This document shows positions 45,455 to 57,761 of a DNA stretch of 64,000 bases, one piece after another. The notes under the pieces are model-generated. The model saw nothing but the letters and a program-made list of their open reading frames with translations, searched no databases and was not told the origin of the DNA. A program made the translations under genes and the position numbers. Each line of letters starts with the position of its first letter. Positions within the stretch are counted from its first letter, which is position 1. The stretch is from Tethya wilhelma. Its lineage: Eukaryota > Porifera > Demospongiae > Tethyida > Tethyidae. The stretch covers positions 23,605,527 through 23,669,526 of the forward strand of contig CAXIPT010000001.1 in NCBI GenBank assembly GCA_964030475.1, written 5' to 3'.

Positions 45455-47037
45455 CTACTCGCTATCTGGGGCTCGCTCAGGCTAGTCCCAATTAGGCATC
45501 TACAATCTACAATGATAGTAAAAGTAAATGTACATGGCTCACACAGTCATTTACATGTATAAAACTTTCACGGATGGATTGTGATCCATGAAAACCAAAA
45601 AAGCTAAACCTCGCAAAACTTTTTTGCTATACAATAGTAAGGTCATGGGACAGCTGACAGGACTTTTATAGATCTGTAACCCTTAATTCTAAAGCTCCAA
45701 ATTTTGTGTCGTTTGTATAATAGTCATGGTTATGCACATAGTGAAATATAGAAAACCAACATCATAATGTATGCGAATTAGACTTCCATCTTAGATCAAT
45801 TTGGAAAAAAAGGAGATATATAATTATAATTAAGCCACTGCATCGATTAGACTATTGATAACTCAGTTAGAGTTGCCATATACAGAAGTACATGCAGTAC
45901 AATATGATTTTAACCCCATGTACATGTAAATTCATACCTGTGTTCCATCCAGGAGGTGGACATACGGCATAGTAGATAAGTTTCAACAAAGAATCGACAA
46001 TAGCTACAGATATCATCACCTTTACGGCCCTTCCTCCTGGTCCTATACTCACATCAGCCATTTCACAGTCAATGGCTACCTCATCTAATCCACAAGTTGA
46101 AACTGACTTTGTAATATGCGGGTTTGTCATCATATGATTCTGTTGCAATTCATTAATAGCATGCGATGTAATGAGGTTTGTATCTTGATTTATGTTGGGG
46201 GTTGTTTGTGCAGTTGTGCTATCAATGTTGGAAGTCAGTTGATGCCATGAGTTGATACCCATTTTTGGCTTGCTTTGTAGATTCATTTCCTGTTGTCTAC
46301 TTATATCTTGTGCTTGATTGTCATCACTTAATCTTGTGACATTGTCGGAGCTACTTTGCCGATGAGAAGTCTGCTTAGTGGAAGATAATTGTACGTCACA
46401 GTGGTNATAGCCCTCTGATGATGGAGTGACTTGCATCCTAGTATGAGTATGATCAAAAAGCTGTTTAGTCCGCTTAATTTTCGAGGTTACTTAATTTTCG
46501 CGGATTGCGCTATTGCAGATTTTCGTTGAATAAGTTTCAGCAGCTGATCCATGATCCTACTTGTATTCAATACTGTATTATGTGTACAACATGTACACCA
46601 GCTATCACATGATTTTTTTCTATTGACATGTAATGATAAGCTAATATGCAAAAATTAATTTATCTATCACAATACTGTACTATAATTTAGTAACGTTGTT
46701 TGAACCATTATGCAAATAGCGCTCAATGACATTTACATCTTCACTGTATTCTGTGTACTTGGGCCTGACAGGAATGCAGTTCATTGAAGATTAAAAGAAC
46801 ATAAATTTTAGTCAAAACATAGTGTATAATTATAGTCACAACATTCCATTCATTTCATTCGTTATACTTGGAATTAAGGTCAATCATGCCTGTAAGCATG
46901 TATGCATTATAAAGCATTTGTGTCAACAGCATATTGGCATATATAGAAGACTGAGTATACAAACTTCAATTCACAATATACATGATGTTCAATCCTCTTG
47001 ACTGCATGCTAAAGCCATGTACTACATAACTTGCTAA

Positions 47038-47086
47038 ATGTGTGTGTGTGTCTGTGTGAGTGTATGTGTGTCTGTGTGTGTGTGAC

Positions 47087-47128
<42 letters not shown>

Positions 47129-47160
47129 CAGTGTGTGCGTGTGTGCCTGTGTGTGTGTGG
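47038..47160. repeat. (TG)n microsatellite
   Basis: TG dinucleotides with a few CTG/GAG interruptions. Confidence 0.95.
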
Positions 47161-49017
47161 TGCTGCTATCTACAAGGATCATGCAAGATCTTGCTATTTT
47201 GATCTATATTTTTAGAAGTATATAAGATCTTACGAGTTACTTGCAAGAAAGTTCTACCTCCAGTGGGTAGCTACATGCGCTCTTAACTCTAACTTTTAAT
47301 GAGATTTTGAGATAACAATATTATTAAGCAAGCCTGTCATCATACAATTGCAACATTACATGTGGTACAAACTGTTACCAGATACCAAAATCGCACATAG
47401 CTAACATGTGAATATGTATAGTGTGCATGCATACAGCCGGAACGCACATGTCAGCGGCAACGCTTCTACGTAGAGATATAATTTCTCATTAATTTATTCA
47501 TGAGCAAGCGCACCTTTTATATGAAAAAACGCACTTTTTAAATATCTCTCTAATGATCCTTTCCATAGACTTCTAACCTAGTTCCCCAGTTGATTTAGAT
47601 GGTCATTTACTTGTAGTATAAGTTATATGAGCTAGAACCTCTTACAGTGTCTACAATAGACAATAAACATGGTTATCTTCAACTGTGGAACATTTCCATT
47701 TGGCAAGTTAGCAGCACCCAAAAGCAACATAGACCACTCAAACAAGGTCTATAGATTACATAAAAGCCATTAGTTTTTGTGTCCAATATATAGAAGTATA
47801 ATTTTTCATTAAAACATAAGCATGTACAAAATGTGTATTTTAGTGATTATTACAGATAAACTATAGACATCTATAGAGACCTTAGCAACCATAGATTGGC
47901 TAAACATAGACACTTCTGTGTTTACATGACACAAATTAGCCCAAAAATCTGGGCTAGTACCATATCAGCACTGGTTAACAGAGAGTTAGCATTAAGAACC
48001 AGTGAGTCACGATGGGACAGATGGCACCACCTGCATGATGCAAGCCGAACAATATAGGTATGATTATCCTGCACACTGAAAGGATTGTGAAGAAATCTGT
48101 GTTCCTGTAAACTCAATTGGTAGTTCGTATGATGCTTGACCAAACTCAAGGTGTCTCTTGCTAGAGTAAGAGACCGCCTTCCATACAGCACGTTGTACGT
48201 CAATCTGCCATCCCTGTATTATCCTGAATATGTGATGGAAAAAAAAAAAGAAATCATTCCACTTCTTTCACATTATTGTACAAACACCAGTTTTCATATT
48301 AGTTCGAACACAAACACTTTAGACTACCCAGAAATAGAGGCTATGGTACAGTAGGCACAAATGTGCCATATTATAGGCTTATGTACAGTCTGGAGATAAA
48401 ATGAACTATGAAGGAAAGTTTTAGATAGGTACAAAAGCTATTTATGATGCTTAAAACGCCTGCCCAGCTCCCATCATAAAAATAATAGCTACAAAATACA
48501 TGTATTTCAATGCAGTTGATCATACTCACCTGTCTTTCTCTGTGGAACATTTCCATTTGGCACGTAGATAGGGCTCAAAACTCATAGGGTAGCTTCAGTG
48601 ATAGTTGTACAACATAAAAATCCAGCCAACAGGTGTGTCCATTGCTTACTGTGTAAATAGGAGCCAATTTAGTTGCTAACTCGAGTTGCAATTTTCTGGC
48701 ATACGTAAACAGAACCACAGTTTTTCCAGCTAGCAAGAGTCACACAACTTGAATTTTCACATCTTGACATCAAACAAACATCAGACTTCTTATATACGAA
48801 GCGCTTTTCTATGTAACAATGGAAACAAGATTTCTACACTGCCTTGAACACTCAGCCTTCTCAGAACCGCCATTGTTGAGATCTGGACTGCCACGCCCAC
48901 TAGTCAGGAAAATAAATTTCTCGCGTATTTGTCATGTGCGTTTCGACTGCATACTTGTCTGGACATAATTGGACTCGAGCTAATCTTGTAGCCTGATCAA
49001 TATGAAAGTTCATTGGA

Positions 49018-49090
49018 GGATTCAAACCCAGGTCTTTTGAATTATAGTTGAATGCTCTTACCACTCATCTACTCAGTAGAACTCACTGGT
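49018..49090 (-). repeat. tRNA-derived SINE-like segment, second copy
   Basis: On the complement, GAGTGGTAAGAGCATTC and GACCTGGGTTTGAATCC match the A- and B-box regions of the copy at 4,848-4,917. Confidence 0.6.
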
Positions 49091-50741
49091 ATTGTAGAGG
49101 ATAATTATACTAAGCCTATACTAGGCACTAGTTGACTTCCAAACTAAATCTCAAGGCCTATAATTATTAAGAAATGGCATGACTCACTCGATGCAAATAC
49201 ATATGACCAGTTTATATGTTCTTCCCAACCCGATATTATGACAAAAAACCAAAGGACGTTTTTTGGAGAAACAAGCCAAATTTTTTTATTGTTCCATGTA
49301 GATACTGCGCATGCGCAAAAAAGCGCGCGTATTTTAAAAAGTAAAAATGTAATTATATGCATAATACTTTCTAATTAAACGACATTCTAATGCAACCAAA
49401 AACAAACCAGTGCAAACCAGAACCACACTATCTCTCCTCGCTAAAGGTGGAGGGCTCAGGCGTCCATCCTTCTTTTCTCAACCGCCAACGCATGGTAAGT
49501 TTACTAGATTGGTGCATAAAATAATAATGTCCAGCCAAACAGTAAGCCTGAGCTAGTCTCGCCTTTTCACTGTCAGTCTCAGCCTGTAAATGTTCAGTTC
49601 AGTATGGAGAGCCTAGAGCCTATAGTTGGTTAGTTAAGCTATACTTGGCAATGGAAATATGTTTAAAAGTAGACTGACTATAATGATACTGCCAAGATGG
49701 TTGAAACTGCGGAAGCTTGTTCATTATGAGACTCGGCATAATTTGCCAGTCTCGCATTGAGCCATACAGAATACGGAGTATAATTATTATCAATGATTGA
49801 GCCAATAAACTATGCTAGCATAATTTTAGAAAAAAATAGGTACTTGAAAATTGTGGAGTACGTGAAATGGGGGTATCAGACTGGGTAATGGTCATCACTA
49901 TTACTATTACTTTAGAAAGGGTGTTATGTTTTTTTTGTTTTGTTTTTTTTTGTTTCTTTTTTGTTTTTTTCTTGATAACAAAACTTTTCTCTATGGAGGA
50001 CTATAATATATATCACAGCCAGTGTCAAATTGCATCACTTATGCTACTGTACAGCAACTAAAATTGTGCATGGTACTTCAGAGGAGTGTCTGTGGTAGTA
50101 TACAGTATCATTATCACAATGTCATTATGCACCTTGGAGTCCACTAACTGAACGAATCAGGGGCATAACTATAGGATTTATAAAGAGTAAGATTTATAAA
50201 GAGGAGGAGGCAGAAATCTAGGACAGTCTGGGGGGGCATGCTCCCCAAGAAAAATTACTCAATTATATGAGGGCACTTTTGAGTCAATTCTGAAATATAA
50301 TCATTGAAGTTTAGACATGTTCCATTGTAGATAAAGCAGAAGGTGCATCATTTTACTTGGCATTTCATGCTGTCATGACTATGAGTCACTATGCTAACAT
50401 TCAGTACGGCTAGGAGCATTGCATCATGCTGCTATCACGCATGTACACACGCTTCAAATACCCGATCATGCATGTGTTAAGTTAATAATCGCTGAACTTT
50501 GTGTGACCTTTCTATTGGTTTCAAATTTTCGTATGAAAAAAAGGAACAAACATTTTGATGGATCATTGTTGTAGCAAAAGCGACAAAAAATTATTGTCCA
50601 CAAAAAACTTTCCTACTACTTTATATGTAGCTGGAAATATTGACAGTCCAAAACAGTAACCAAAGTATTGGTGGGCTTAATTTGACGATTACTTTGACTG
50701 TCAAAAAAATTCTGTCAATATTTCTGGTTGTAGGGTAAAGG

Positions 50742-50818
50742 TAGCCTCGTTCCCAGGCTCCTCCTCCGCGAATATTTTCTTCGAAAATTCGCGAAAGAGG
50801 AGCCTGGGAACGAGGCTA
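50742..50818. mobile_element. Minimal 77-bp foldback of the TAGCCTCG family
   Basis: Inverted arms of 22 bp (TAGCCTCGTTCCCAGGCTCC and on) enclose a GC/AT hairpin-prone centre (CGCGAATATTTTC...GAAAATTCGCG). It shares termini with the 600-bp elements but has almost no interior. Flanking 9-mers are similar but not identical. Confidence 0.8.
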
Positions 50819-51077
50819 GTATAAGGTATACATAAAAATGTGTTCACTTCCAAAGTTTGGTAACCATTATTATAATATTATAAGGAGTGTGGCTCGCTTC
50901 GCTCGCCACGCTCCTTGCATGTGTATAAAGTATACTGGTGTTTGACTGCTAGCTATATATATAGATGCATGCAAGCACAGGCATCTGCAGATAACTGTGC
51001 GATGAAAGGTAACCTGTTACCATGCATTTACTGGATTGCTCTTCATTGCAATTAATTTGGCCAGCTCAGCAATTTAC

Positions 51078-51122
51078 CTCGTTACGTGACGTCACAGATG
51101 ATCCTTTTCCGACTTCCGCCAT
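51078..51122 (-). other. Possible first coding exon or bidirectional promoter
   Basis: On the minus strand CAAAAATGGCGGAAG gives an ATG in a YY1-like context and a 15-codon frame (MAEVGKGSSVTSRNE) ending at a GTAAAT donor. The exon contains the CRE-like palindrome TGACGTCA. I found no second exon. It lies 650 bases upstream of the intact exonuclease gene, on the opposite strand. Confidence 0.25.
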
Positions 51123-51485
51123 TTTTGTAATCAGCTGGAAAAGAAACTCGTTATCTGGCTAGCTGTGTTTCGTGCACAGCGACAGAGCAGCAGACTCCTA
51201 GAAGGGAAAGCTCTCCCTTGCTACTCATCTTTTGTGAAAGATTGGCTGCTCTATCACGCTTCTTTGTCCGATATGGATGCCACTCAGTGGTAAGCCTTGT
51301 CAGCGACTCGGATCTCAAAAACAGACAGTCAGCCATACTTGTAGCGCCTATGTTTCTATATATCCTAGGCTAGCACTATCTAAGCTAGCTTTCTAGGCAC
51401 ACTTTTCGTAGCCTGCATTTTCCAGAGTCTAGAAAAATAGTAGCATTTTAGCTCGAGGTCCGCACCACTTCCGGTGAACTCCCGT

Positions 51486-51486
<1 letters not shown>

Positions 51487-51526
<40 letters not shown>
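51487..51526. repeat. (CA)n microsatellite
   Basis: Clean CA repeats in the presumed 5' flank of the exonuclease gene. Confidence 0.95.
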
Positions 51527-51527
<1 letters not shown>

Positions 51528-51774
51528 CAGACACACAAAACTTTGCTTATAATATGATATTATTTGTGAATTTGTTTGTACTATAGGTATCGCACATCAT
51601 TCAGGAATTATTGTGAGAAACTACAAGAAATGTCAAACAACTGTGACCCATGCATGTAGTGCACGACTGTCAGCCGTTGACAAAGTTGAAGGTTATCGAT
51701 CTCACTGACTGCATCATTAATGTAAAATAAATAATTATACATACAACTGCACACAAACAAAAGCAGAAACAGCT

Positions 51775-54700
51775 ATGAAGAGAACAAGGCTCAGCACTGA
51801 TGAAGACCAGTATCCTCCTGCAAAGAGGCAGCAACGTTATGACTGCAGTGGAAAGGTAACGGATGTCAGTTGCTGTTACAAAGTTATTGTAATTGATCAC
51901 GAAGATGAAGATGATACTACCTTAAAGAAGACAAACAGCATACTATGTGACAAGACCTTAACACGACCATACTCGACCTCCAGCATTAATGATGATGTCA
52001 TCGTCATTGAAGATGATCAGTACAACTTTCAAGAAATAGCCGATGTTATTATTATTGGATACACCCCCGGGCTAATATCCAGTGTAAATGACCTTCATTC
52101 AAACTCCAGTGTACATGATGTCGTCATTATTGATGATGATGATGAAAAAGTTGTGAATGTACCTACAAGGACAGTATCTGGTATAAGTGACCCGTGTGCT
52201 AAAACTAGTGTAAAGAAACACCCTACACATAATGATGATGTCATCATCATTGATGATGATGATGATTCAGAGCAGAGACCACTTCATGACAAAGATCACC
52301 CAACGTCATCTTCATCACTGAGCAAAGGTGCCCTCACCACCTCAAGTGTTCAAAGTCATGATGTAATCATAATAGATGATGATGACTCCCCTCAAACAAA
52401 TCATCAACCCTGCGATCATATCATCACAGCCAATCCTTACCGAATAATAGGAAGTAAAAATAACCAAGAGAACAAGATGTGTACAAAAGAATACCACTGT
52501 GACGTACAATTATCTTCCACTAAGCAGACTTCTCATCGGCAAAGTAGCTCCGACAATGTCACAAGATTAAGTGATGACAATCAAGCACAAGATATAAGTA
52601 GACAACAGGAAATGAATCTACAAAGCAAGCCAAAAATGGGTATCAACTCATGGCATCAACTGACTTCCAACATTGGCAGCAGCACAACTGCACAAACAAC
52701 CCCCAACATAAATCAAGATACAAACTTCATTACATTGCATGCTATTAATGAATTGCAACAGAATCATATGATGACAAACCCGCACATTACAAAGTCAGTT
52801 TCAACTTGTGGATTAGATGAGGTAGCCATTGACTGTGAAATGGCTGATGTGAGTATAGGACCAGGAGGAAAGGCCGTAAAGGTGATGATATCTGTAGCTA
52901 TTGTCGATTCTTTGTTGAAACTTATCTACTATGCCGTATGTCCACCTCCTGGATGGAACACAGGTATGTATTTACATGTACATGGGGTTAAAATCATATT
53001 GTACTGCATGTACTTCTGTATATGACAACTAGCCTCGAACCAGGCTCTCTCCCGCTAATTTTTTCTGCACCCGAATTATCATCCGCGTGCAAAGGGAGGG
53101 AGAGAGCCTGGAAGATTTTAATCACGTGCACGTCGTGGTTGGACGTGGTTAGGGCGTTGTGGTCAAAGTCGCCCACGCTTTGATCCAGTTTGTTGCCGCT
53201 CAAAGTCAACGAGAAGCTGTTCTTTTCCATCGTGAAGCTTCAAATCTATGTCTACTTGGATTTATACTAACCTGACTCAGTGAGAGAGTCTGTACTTTCC
53301 ACAGACTTGCAGTAAGTCGCCATTTTGTGCGAAGAATAGTGGTAGCAAAACCGTTCAAAACGGCCAAAGTTTGTCAATTAACTTTCTATTTCTCCAGGGT
53401 AGTAGTTTATGCTAACAGCACAGAGCACAGTCTATCTCTTTAGTTTCTTAGGTACAACTGTTGATTCACGAGTGAAAGACAGCTTATCGTCCACTCCAAG
53501 TGTTAAAAATGGATAAAAGCGCAAGCGTGGGCGATTTTGACCGTAACGCCCTAACCACGTCCAACCACGACGTGCACGTGATTAAAATCTTCCAGCTAGG
53601 ATCTCTCCCTCCCTTTGCACGCGGATGATAATTCGATCGCATGCAGAAAAAATTAGCGGGAGAGAGCCTAGTTCGAGGCTATATGGCAACTCTAACTGTC
53701 AGTAATCAATAGTCTAATCGATCCAATGGCTCAATTATATATACCTCCTTTTTTTCCAAATTGATCTAAGATGGAAGTCTAATTCGCATACATTATGATG
53801 TTGGTTTTCTATATTTCATTATGTGCATAACCATGACTTTTATATAAACAACACAAAATTTGGAGCTTTAGAATTAAGGGTTACAGATCTATAAAGTCCT
53901 GTCAGCTGTCCCATGACCTTACTATTGTATAACAGAAAAGTTTCGCAGGGTTTAGCTTTTTCGGTTTTCGTGGATCACAATCCATCCGTGAAAGTTTTAT
54001 CCGTGAAATTTTCTGTTTGTGTATGTAGGGCGGACTAGAGAGCTCGAGATCTGTGAAAGTTTAACACCATGAAACTTTTCCGCTATACCATATAAATGAC
54101 TGTGCGAGCCATGTACATTTACTTTTAATACCACTGTAGATTGTAGATGCCTAATTGGGGCAAGCCTGAGCGAGCCCCAGATAGCGAGTAGTACGTGGGG
54201 TGCATCTGTCTGTCTGTCTGTCTGTCATCGTTGGGTCTTGTGCGTTCGCCTAAGCTTATTCTAGCTAACATAATGCATGATCGACCCGTGCACTAATTTT
54301 TATCTGACACACCCTTTTGGAACTTAGAAAATTTTTGTACGGTCATCCCTAGGAAAAGGTCGTCACAATAAAACAGTTTTAGAGCTTGAAATTTGACTGT
54401 ACTTACTACTAAATAAATGTTTGTCAGAGTCGTACACCTTGCATGCAAGCTTGACTATCACTGCTATAATATTATAGCTAACATACAGTCTGCCAGAGAC
54501 TATACCTTTGAAAACAAATGCAATAAACTTAGTTCTACTCAATCAAGTGAGAACTTGAGCAGAAGCCTCAGTCTCAGTGCAGAAGTTCGATCCCCACAAC
54601 TTGATGTAACAAGTTTTACAGATCTGCACGCCTAAGCTACTGATTGATGCAAATTTCTGAAACTAGAATTACAGAAAAGTTATTTCAGGCTCATCATCTG

Positions 54701-56966
54701 ATTCTCTATGCTCAAGCGAGCCTTTGACTTCACAACTTTGTAGTGCTGGGTCATTAGCCAGCATGCCATATTTATGCATTGGATCACTGTTATATAGTGC
54801 TCAGCTAATCATTATCAATGTAGAATATCAAAGCCAGGCTAGAATGATAATCTCAGTGACTTTTCACTTTGCCCATTGGCATTGCTCTGATGGTGTTTCA
54901 GTATGTGTCTGCTTCACTGCATGAGTTGAGCGGGATCTATAGCTGTCTATCACGCACTTTATTTTTATATCTGCAGATGGACAGTACACTGCAAACACTA
55001 GTACAGTCAAGTTTCAAGCTCTATAATTAAACCTATTTTATTGTGACAACCTTTTCCTGGAAATTACCATCCAAAAATGTTCTAAGTCCTAAAAGGGTGT
55101 GTCAGATAAAAATTAGTGACCATTACCATGTACCTAAGTCCTTACTCACGCATGCGCATAAGTTTAGAGTGTGCACGTGTTTGGAGACATTCGATCAGAA
55201 ATTAGACAGAGGCAGCTGACAAAACACAACAGTAGACAAATGGTTCTGTTAATATAGCTAGAGGTTGTGAGATTTAGACAGTTGCTAAGCATATCTTATG
55301 AGAGAAAGGCACAGAAACAGTTTAACAGCAGCGCCCAACTGAAAGATAGCAGAAACTGCAAGGAGAAAAACAGTAATGGCAGGCTTGCTCAACATACAGT
55401 GTCAGAGGGTAAGAGATACCAAGTTCAAAAATAACGGCCTAGACTTTACATCTCATTAGCAATCCTTCGTGTAAGATATAACTTCTGACGTTCACACTAC
55501 AATCATTTGAACACTGTCTTATTCACCGCCGGCACTTACAGCCAGATCATAGATAGCTAATGTAGCCAGATCTATGCCATTGGCATTCTCAAACCATTTG
55601 CAAAATATTTCAAAGTGCTTATACAGATTTATAAAACTGTTACGTATTAATAGTAACAAGGAGTACAAACTTATACCTTTATTATGTTGGCTCTTTGTTG
55701 TATGGTTGTCACATTTTAATGATAGTCACTGAGTAATAGTAATGTAAACTGTCTATGCACGCATGTACCACTGAATTGGCAAATCCTCCAAAAAATGGGT
55801 CTAGCAGAGGTCGCTCTTGATTAGTACAGAAAATCTCGTACTAACATCTGATTGGTCAGAAGGAATCAATTTATGCACGTGGGATGGTAGTTGCACGTGG
55901 CTTCTATGAACAGCCACTACTAGAATTCATTGAGGTTGTTCGCACCAACTTAGTTTTTGACCAGTTTGTCAATTGTGAGCTTTAATGATACAGCTGTAGA
56001 GCGACCTCTGCTAGACCCATTTTTTACCGTGTCAGTCATAGTGGAGCGAAAAATGGGTCTAGCTCGATATACACTAATAATTATGACCTAATAGAGAAAC
56101 CATGCATGCATGCTTACAAATTATCTCCATTATTCACCAAGCTTTCCTTAAATTTCAATTCCATTGCTGTGTGTTTTAGCTGCATGCATGTGTGCATATA
56201 ATTTCATAGGAGAAAGCGTGGGAATGGAACGCTGCAATATACTCTCCATGAATTGTGCTGGATAATAAGAAAATACTAATACAATGACCTAAATTTTTAT
56301 GTGAGATTATCCAACCAATGCCTATTTAATACGAACGACCTATAGGTTTGAATCCCTCCTTTATAGATCTAAATTCTATGGCTGTTAAATTCTCACGCAA
56401 GTAAATAAATTTAGTACACTTTACCAATCTATTGTTATACCTGACCACTTTGTGAATATAAAATTTATGCAGTCACGTGTAGAAGTGAACTAGTTGTTCC
56501 AAGAACCAGAAGATTTCCTCCTCTAATTATTCAACAGTTTCAAGAAGCAGCACTCAAAGGAGTAACATTCGATGGAGTCAGAGCTCAAGTTGCAGCCATC
56601 TTGAGTGGCAAGAGAGTCATTGGCCACTCTCTTGACTGTGACCTGAGGCTGATGGGTCTGAGGCTACCCCGAGAGAGGGCTTATGACACTCACTATCACT
56701 ATAGCTACCTGAGGTGTTGTCAACTGGGATTTCTCGGGAAGATACCATGGAGAAATAGAGGACAAGGGTTCAGTTTGAAGTTCATTACTATGTTATTGCT
56801 CGGGCAGTCAATTCAGACTGGGCCTCATGATGCTGTAGAGGATAGTACAGCAACAATAGCACTTTACCTTTATGACAAGGGTATGTTTAAGTCCATGGCA
56901 GAGTTAGGATTGATGGTGGGATTACGAAATGGAAGAATGCTCAATTTTGATGTATGTTATTATTAA
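51775..56966 (+). CDS. DEDDh 3'-5' exonuclease (REXO-type) with tandem SIM-like motifs
   Basis: Two coding exons, 51,775-52,963 and 56,473-56,966, joined in phase 1 (CACAG|GTATGT, TATGCAG|TCACG), give 560 residues. The C-terminal half is an exonuclease of the REXO1/REXO4/ISG20 group: ExoI AIDCEMADV, ExoII IGHSLDCDLRL and ExoIII GPHDAVEDSTA, with a preceding SLKFITMLLLGQSIQTG. All four acidic residues and the His are present. The N-terminus (about 1-225) carries repeated hydrophobic-then-acidic motifs: KVIVIDHEDED, DVIVIEDDQ, DVVIIDDDDE, DVIIIDDDDDSE and DVIIIDDDDSP, plus DVIIIGY without an acidic tail. These fit SUMO-interaction motifs. The role is probably RNA or DNA 3' trimming, perhaps at SUMO-modified targets (inference). 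The first-exon frame would run into an inserted element after the donor; using the donor restores the conserved domain. Confidence 0.87.
53030..53681. mobile_element. 652-bp foldback with 9-bp target duplication, right arm only
   Basis: Inverted arms of about 165 bp (TAGCCTCGAACCAGGCTCTC... and complement) are flanked by TATGACAAC (53,021-53,029) and TATGGCAAC (53,682-53,690). The left duplication arm has a single TATGGCAAC at this place and no insert. It belongs with 6,215-6,814 and sits in the exonuclease intron. Confidence 0.9.
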
Positions 56967-57761
56967 GTTTATCTTGCAATTGATAACTTAAATCATCACT
57001 CATTTCATGACTCGTATCATGCATACAACAGTTGAATGTACAACTAACAAATTGTTATACAATAGCAGTCTCATTCATGTTATTCACAAACTTATTACTA
57101 AGTGTCACCAGGCTAATAGTTTTGTAGAAATAATTGAGCCAAGCTAGCATCAGATCATTCTAATATTTGTACACATATAATTTAATTATAATAAATACTG
57201 ATTTAGAAAGAATTATTTTAAGATTGAATGAATATATTCTCTTATAAACAGTACTATATACGATTATTGGATGTAGGCAGTGTGTGCAAAGAGAAACCTT
57301 TTTATATATAGCCTCCTCTCATTGATAGTTTTTTGCCGCGTTTTAAGTGCTAAGAATTACGTGCAAGATCTTAATTCTCTTTTTTTGCATGATCGATATA
57401 TCATGCAGGTCTGCTAGCCTATAGCTGATGTTATGACAATACATATTGTCGTATTGTTTTTTTTATTTAAGCAATGCTCAGTCAATGTAATTTCATCAAA
57501 GATCATAGCAATTGAAGGTAAAGTTAATAATAAGACTTGTGTACTACAGTGCATGCATGGGCACTCTGCGTGTGTAGTATTCCGTGGTAGTTCAGTTTTT
57601 ATAGCACGGAGTTGATAATTTTGATCAAAATTTCTGACAGCTGCTATAGGAATGTGTGGTTTGAACTAGATACTTGTAAGGGCTAACTTGTATACAATTT
57701 AGTTTGTTCCTTAGTTCATAAGAACTATACTCTTCGCTGTACACAAGAATATTGTTGTACA
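56967..57761. other. Exonuclease 3' flank and spacer
   Basis: No gene seen. The left-arm homology ends near 57,000. AT-rich. Confidence 0.4.

Larger units (their letters stand above)
40860..46405 (-). pseudogene. Truncated inverted copy of the DEDDh exonuclease gene
   Basis: The last coding exon (41,353-40,860) and the 3' part of the first coding exon (46,405-45,938) are near-identical, in inverse orientation, to 56,473-56,966 and 52,488-52,963. The homology starts at the ambiguous base 46,406, so the start codon and the whole SIM-repeat region are absent. What remains is open, with a few substitutions (for example Gly/Arg and Ile/Met changes). The intron is longer than in the other copy because it carries four extra insertions. 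It could be a real palindromic duplication or a second haplotype joined in reverse. Confidence 0.85.
46440..49450. other. Non-coding stretch between exonuclease copies, left part
   Basis: No gene seen. Contains the (TG)n tract at 47,038-47,160, a direct pair of GTGGAACATTTCCATTTGGCA at about 47,682 and 48,541, and a tRNA-like repeat at 49,018-49,090. Confidence 0.4.

Noticed and set aside
51151..51336. 61-residue minus-strand frame (MADCLFLRSES...)
   Set aside because: Short, no recognisable motif, overlaps a probable promoter region, and no splice partners were seen.
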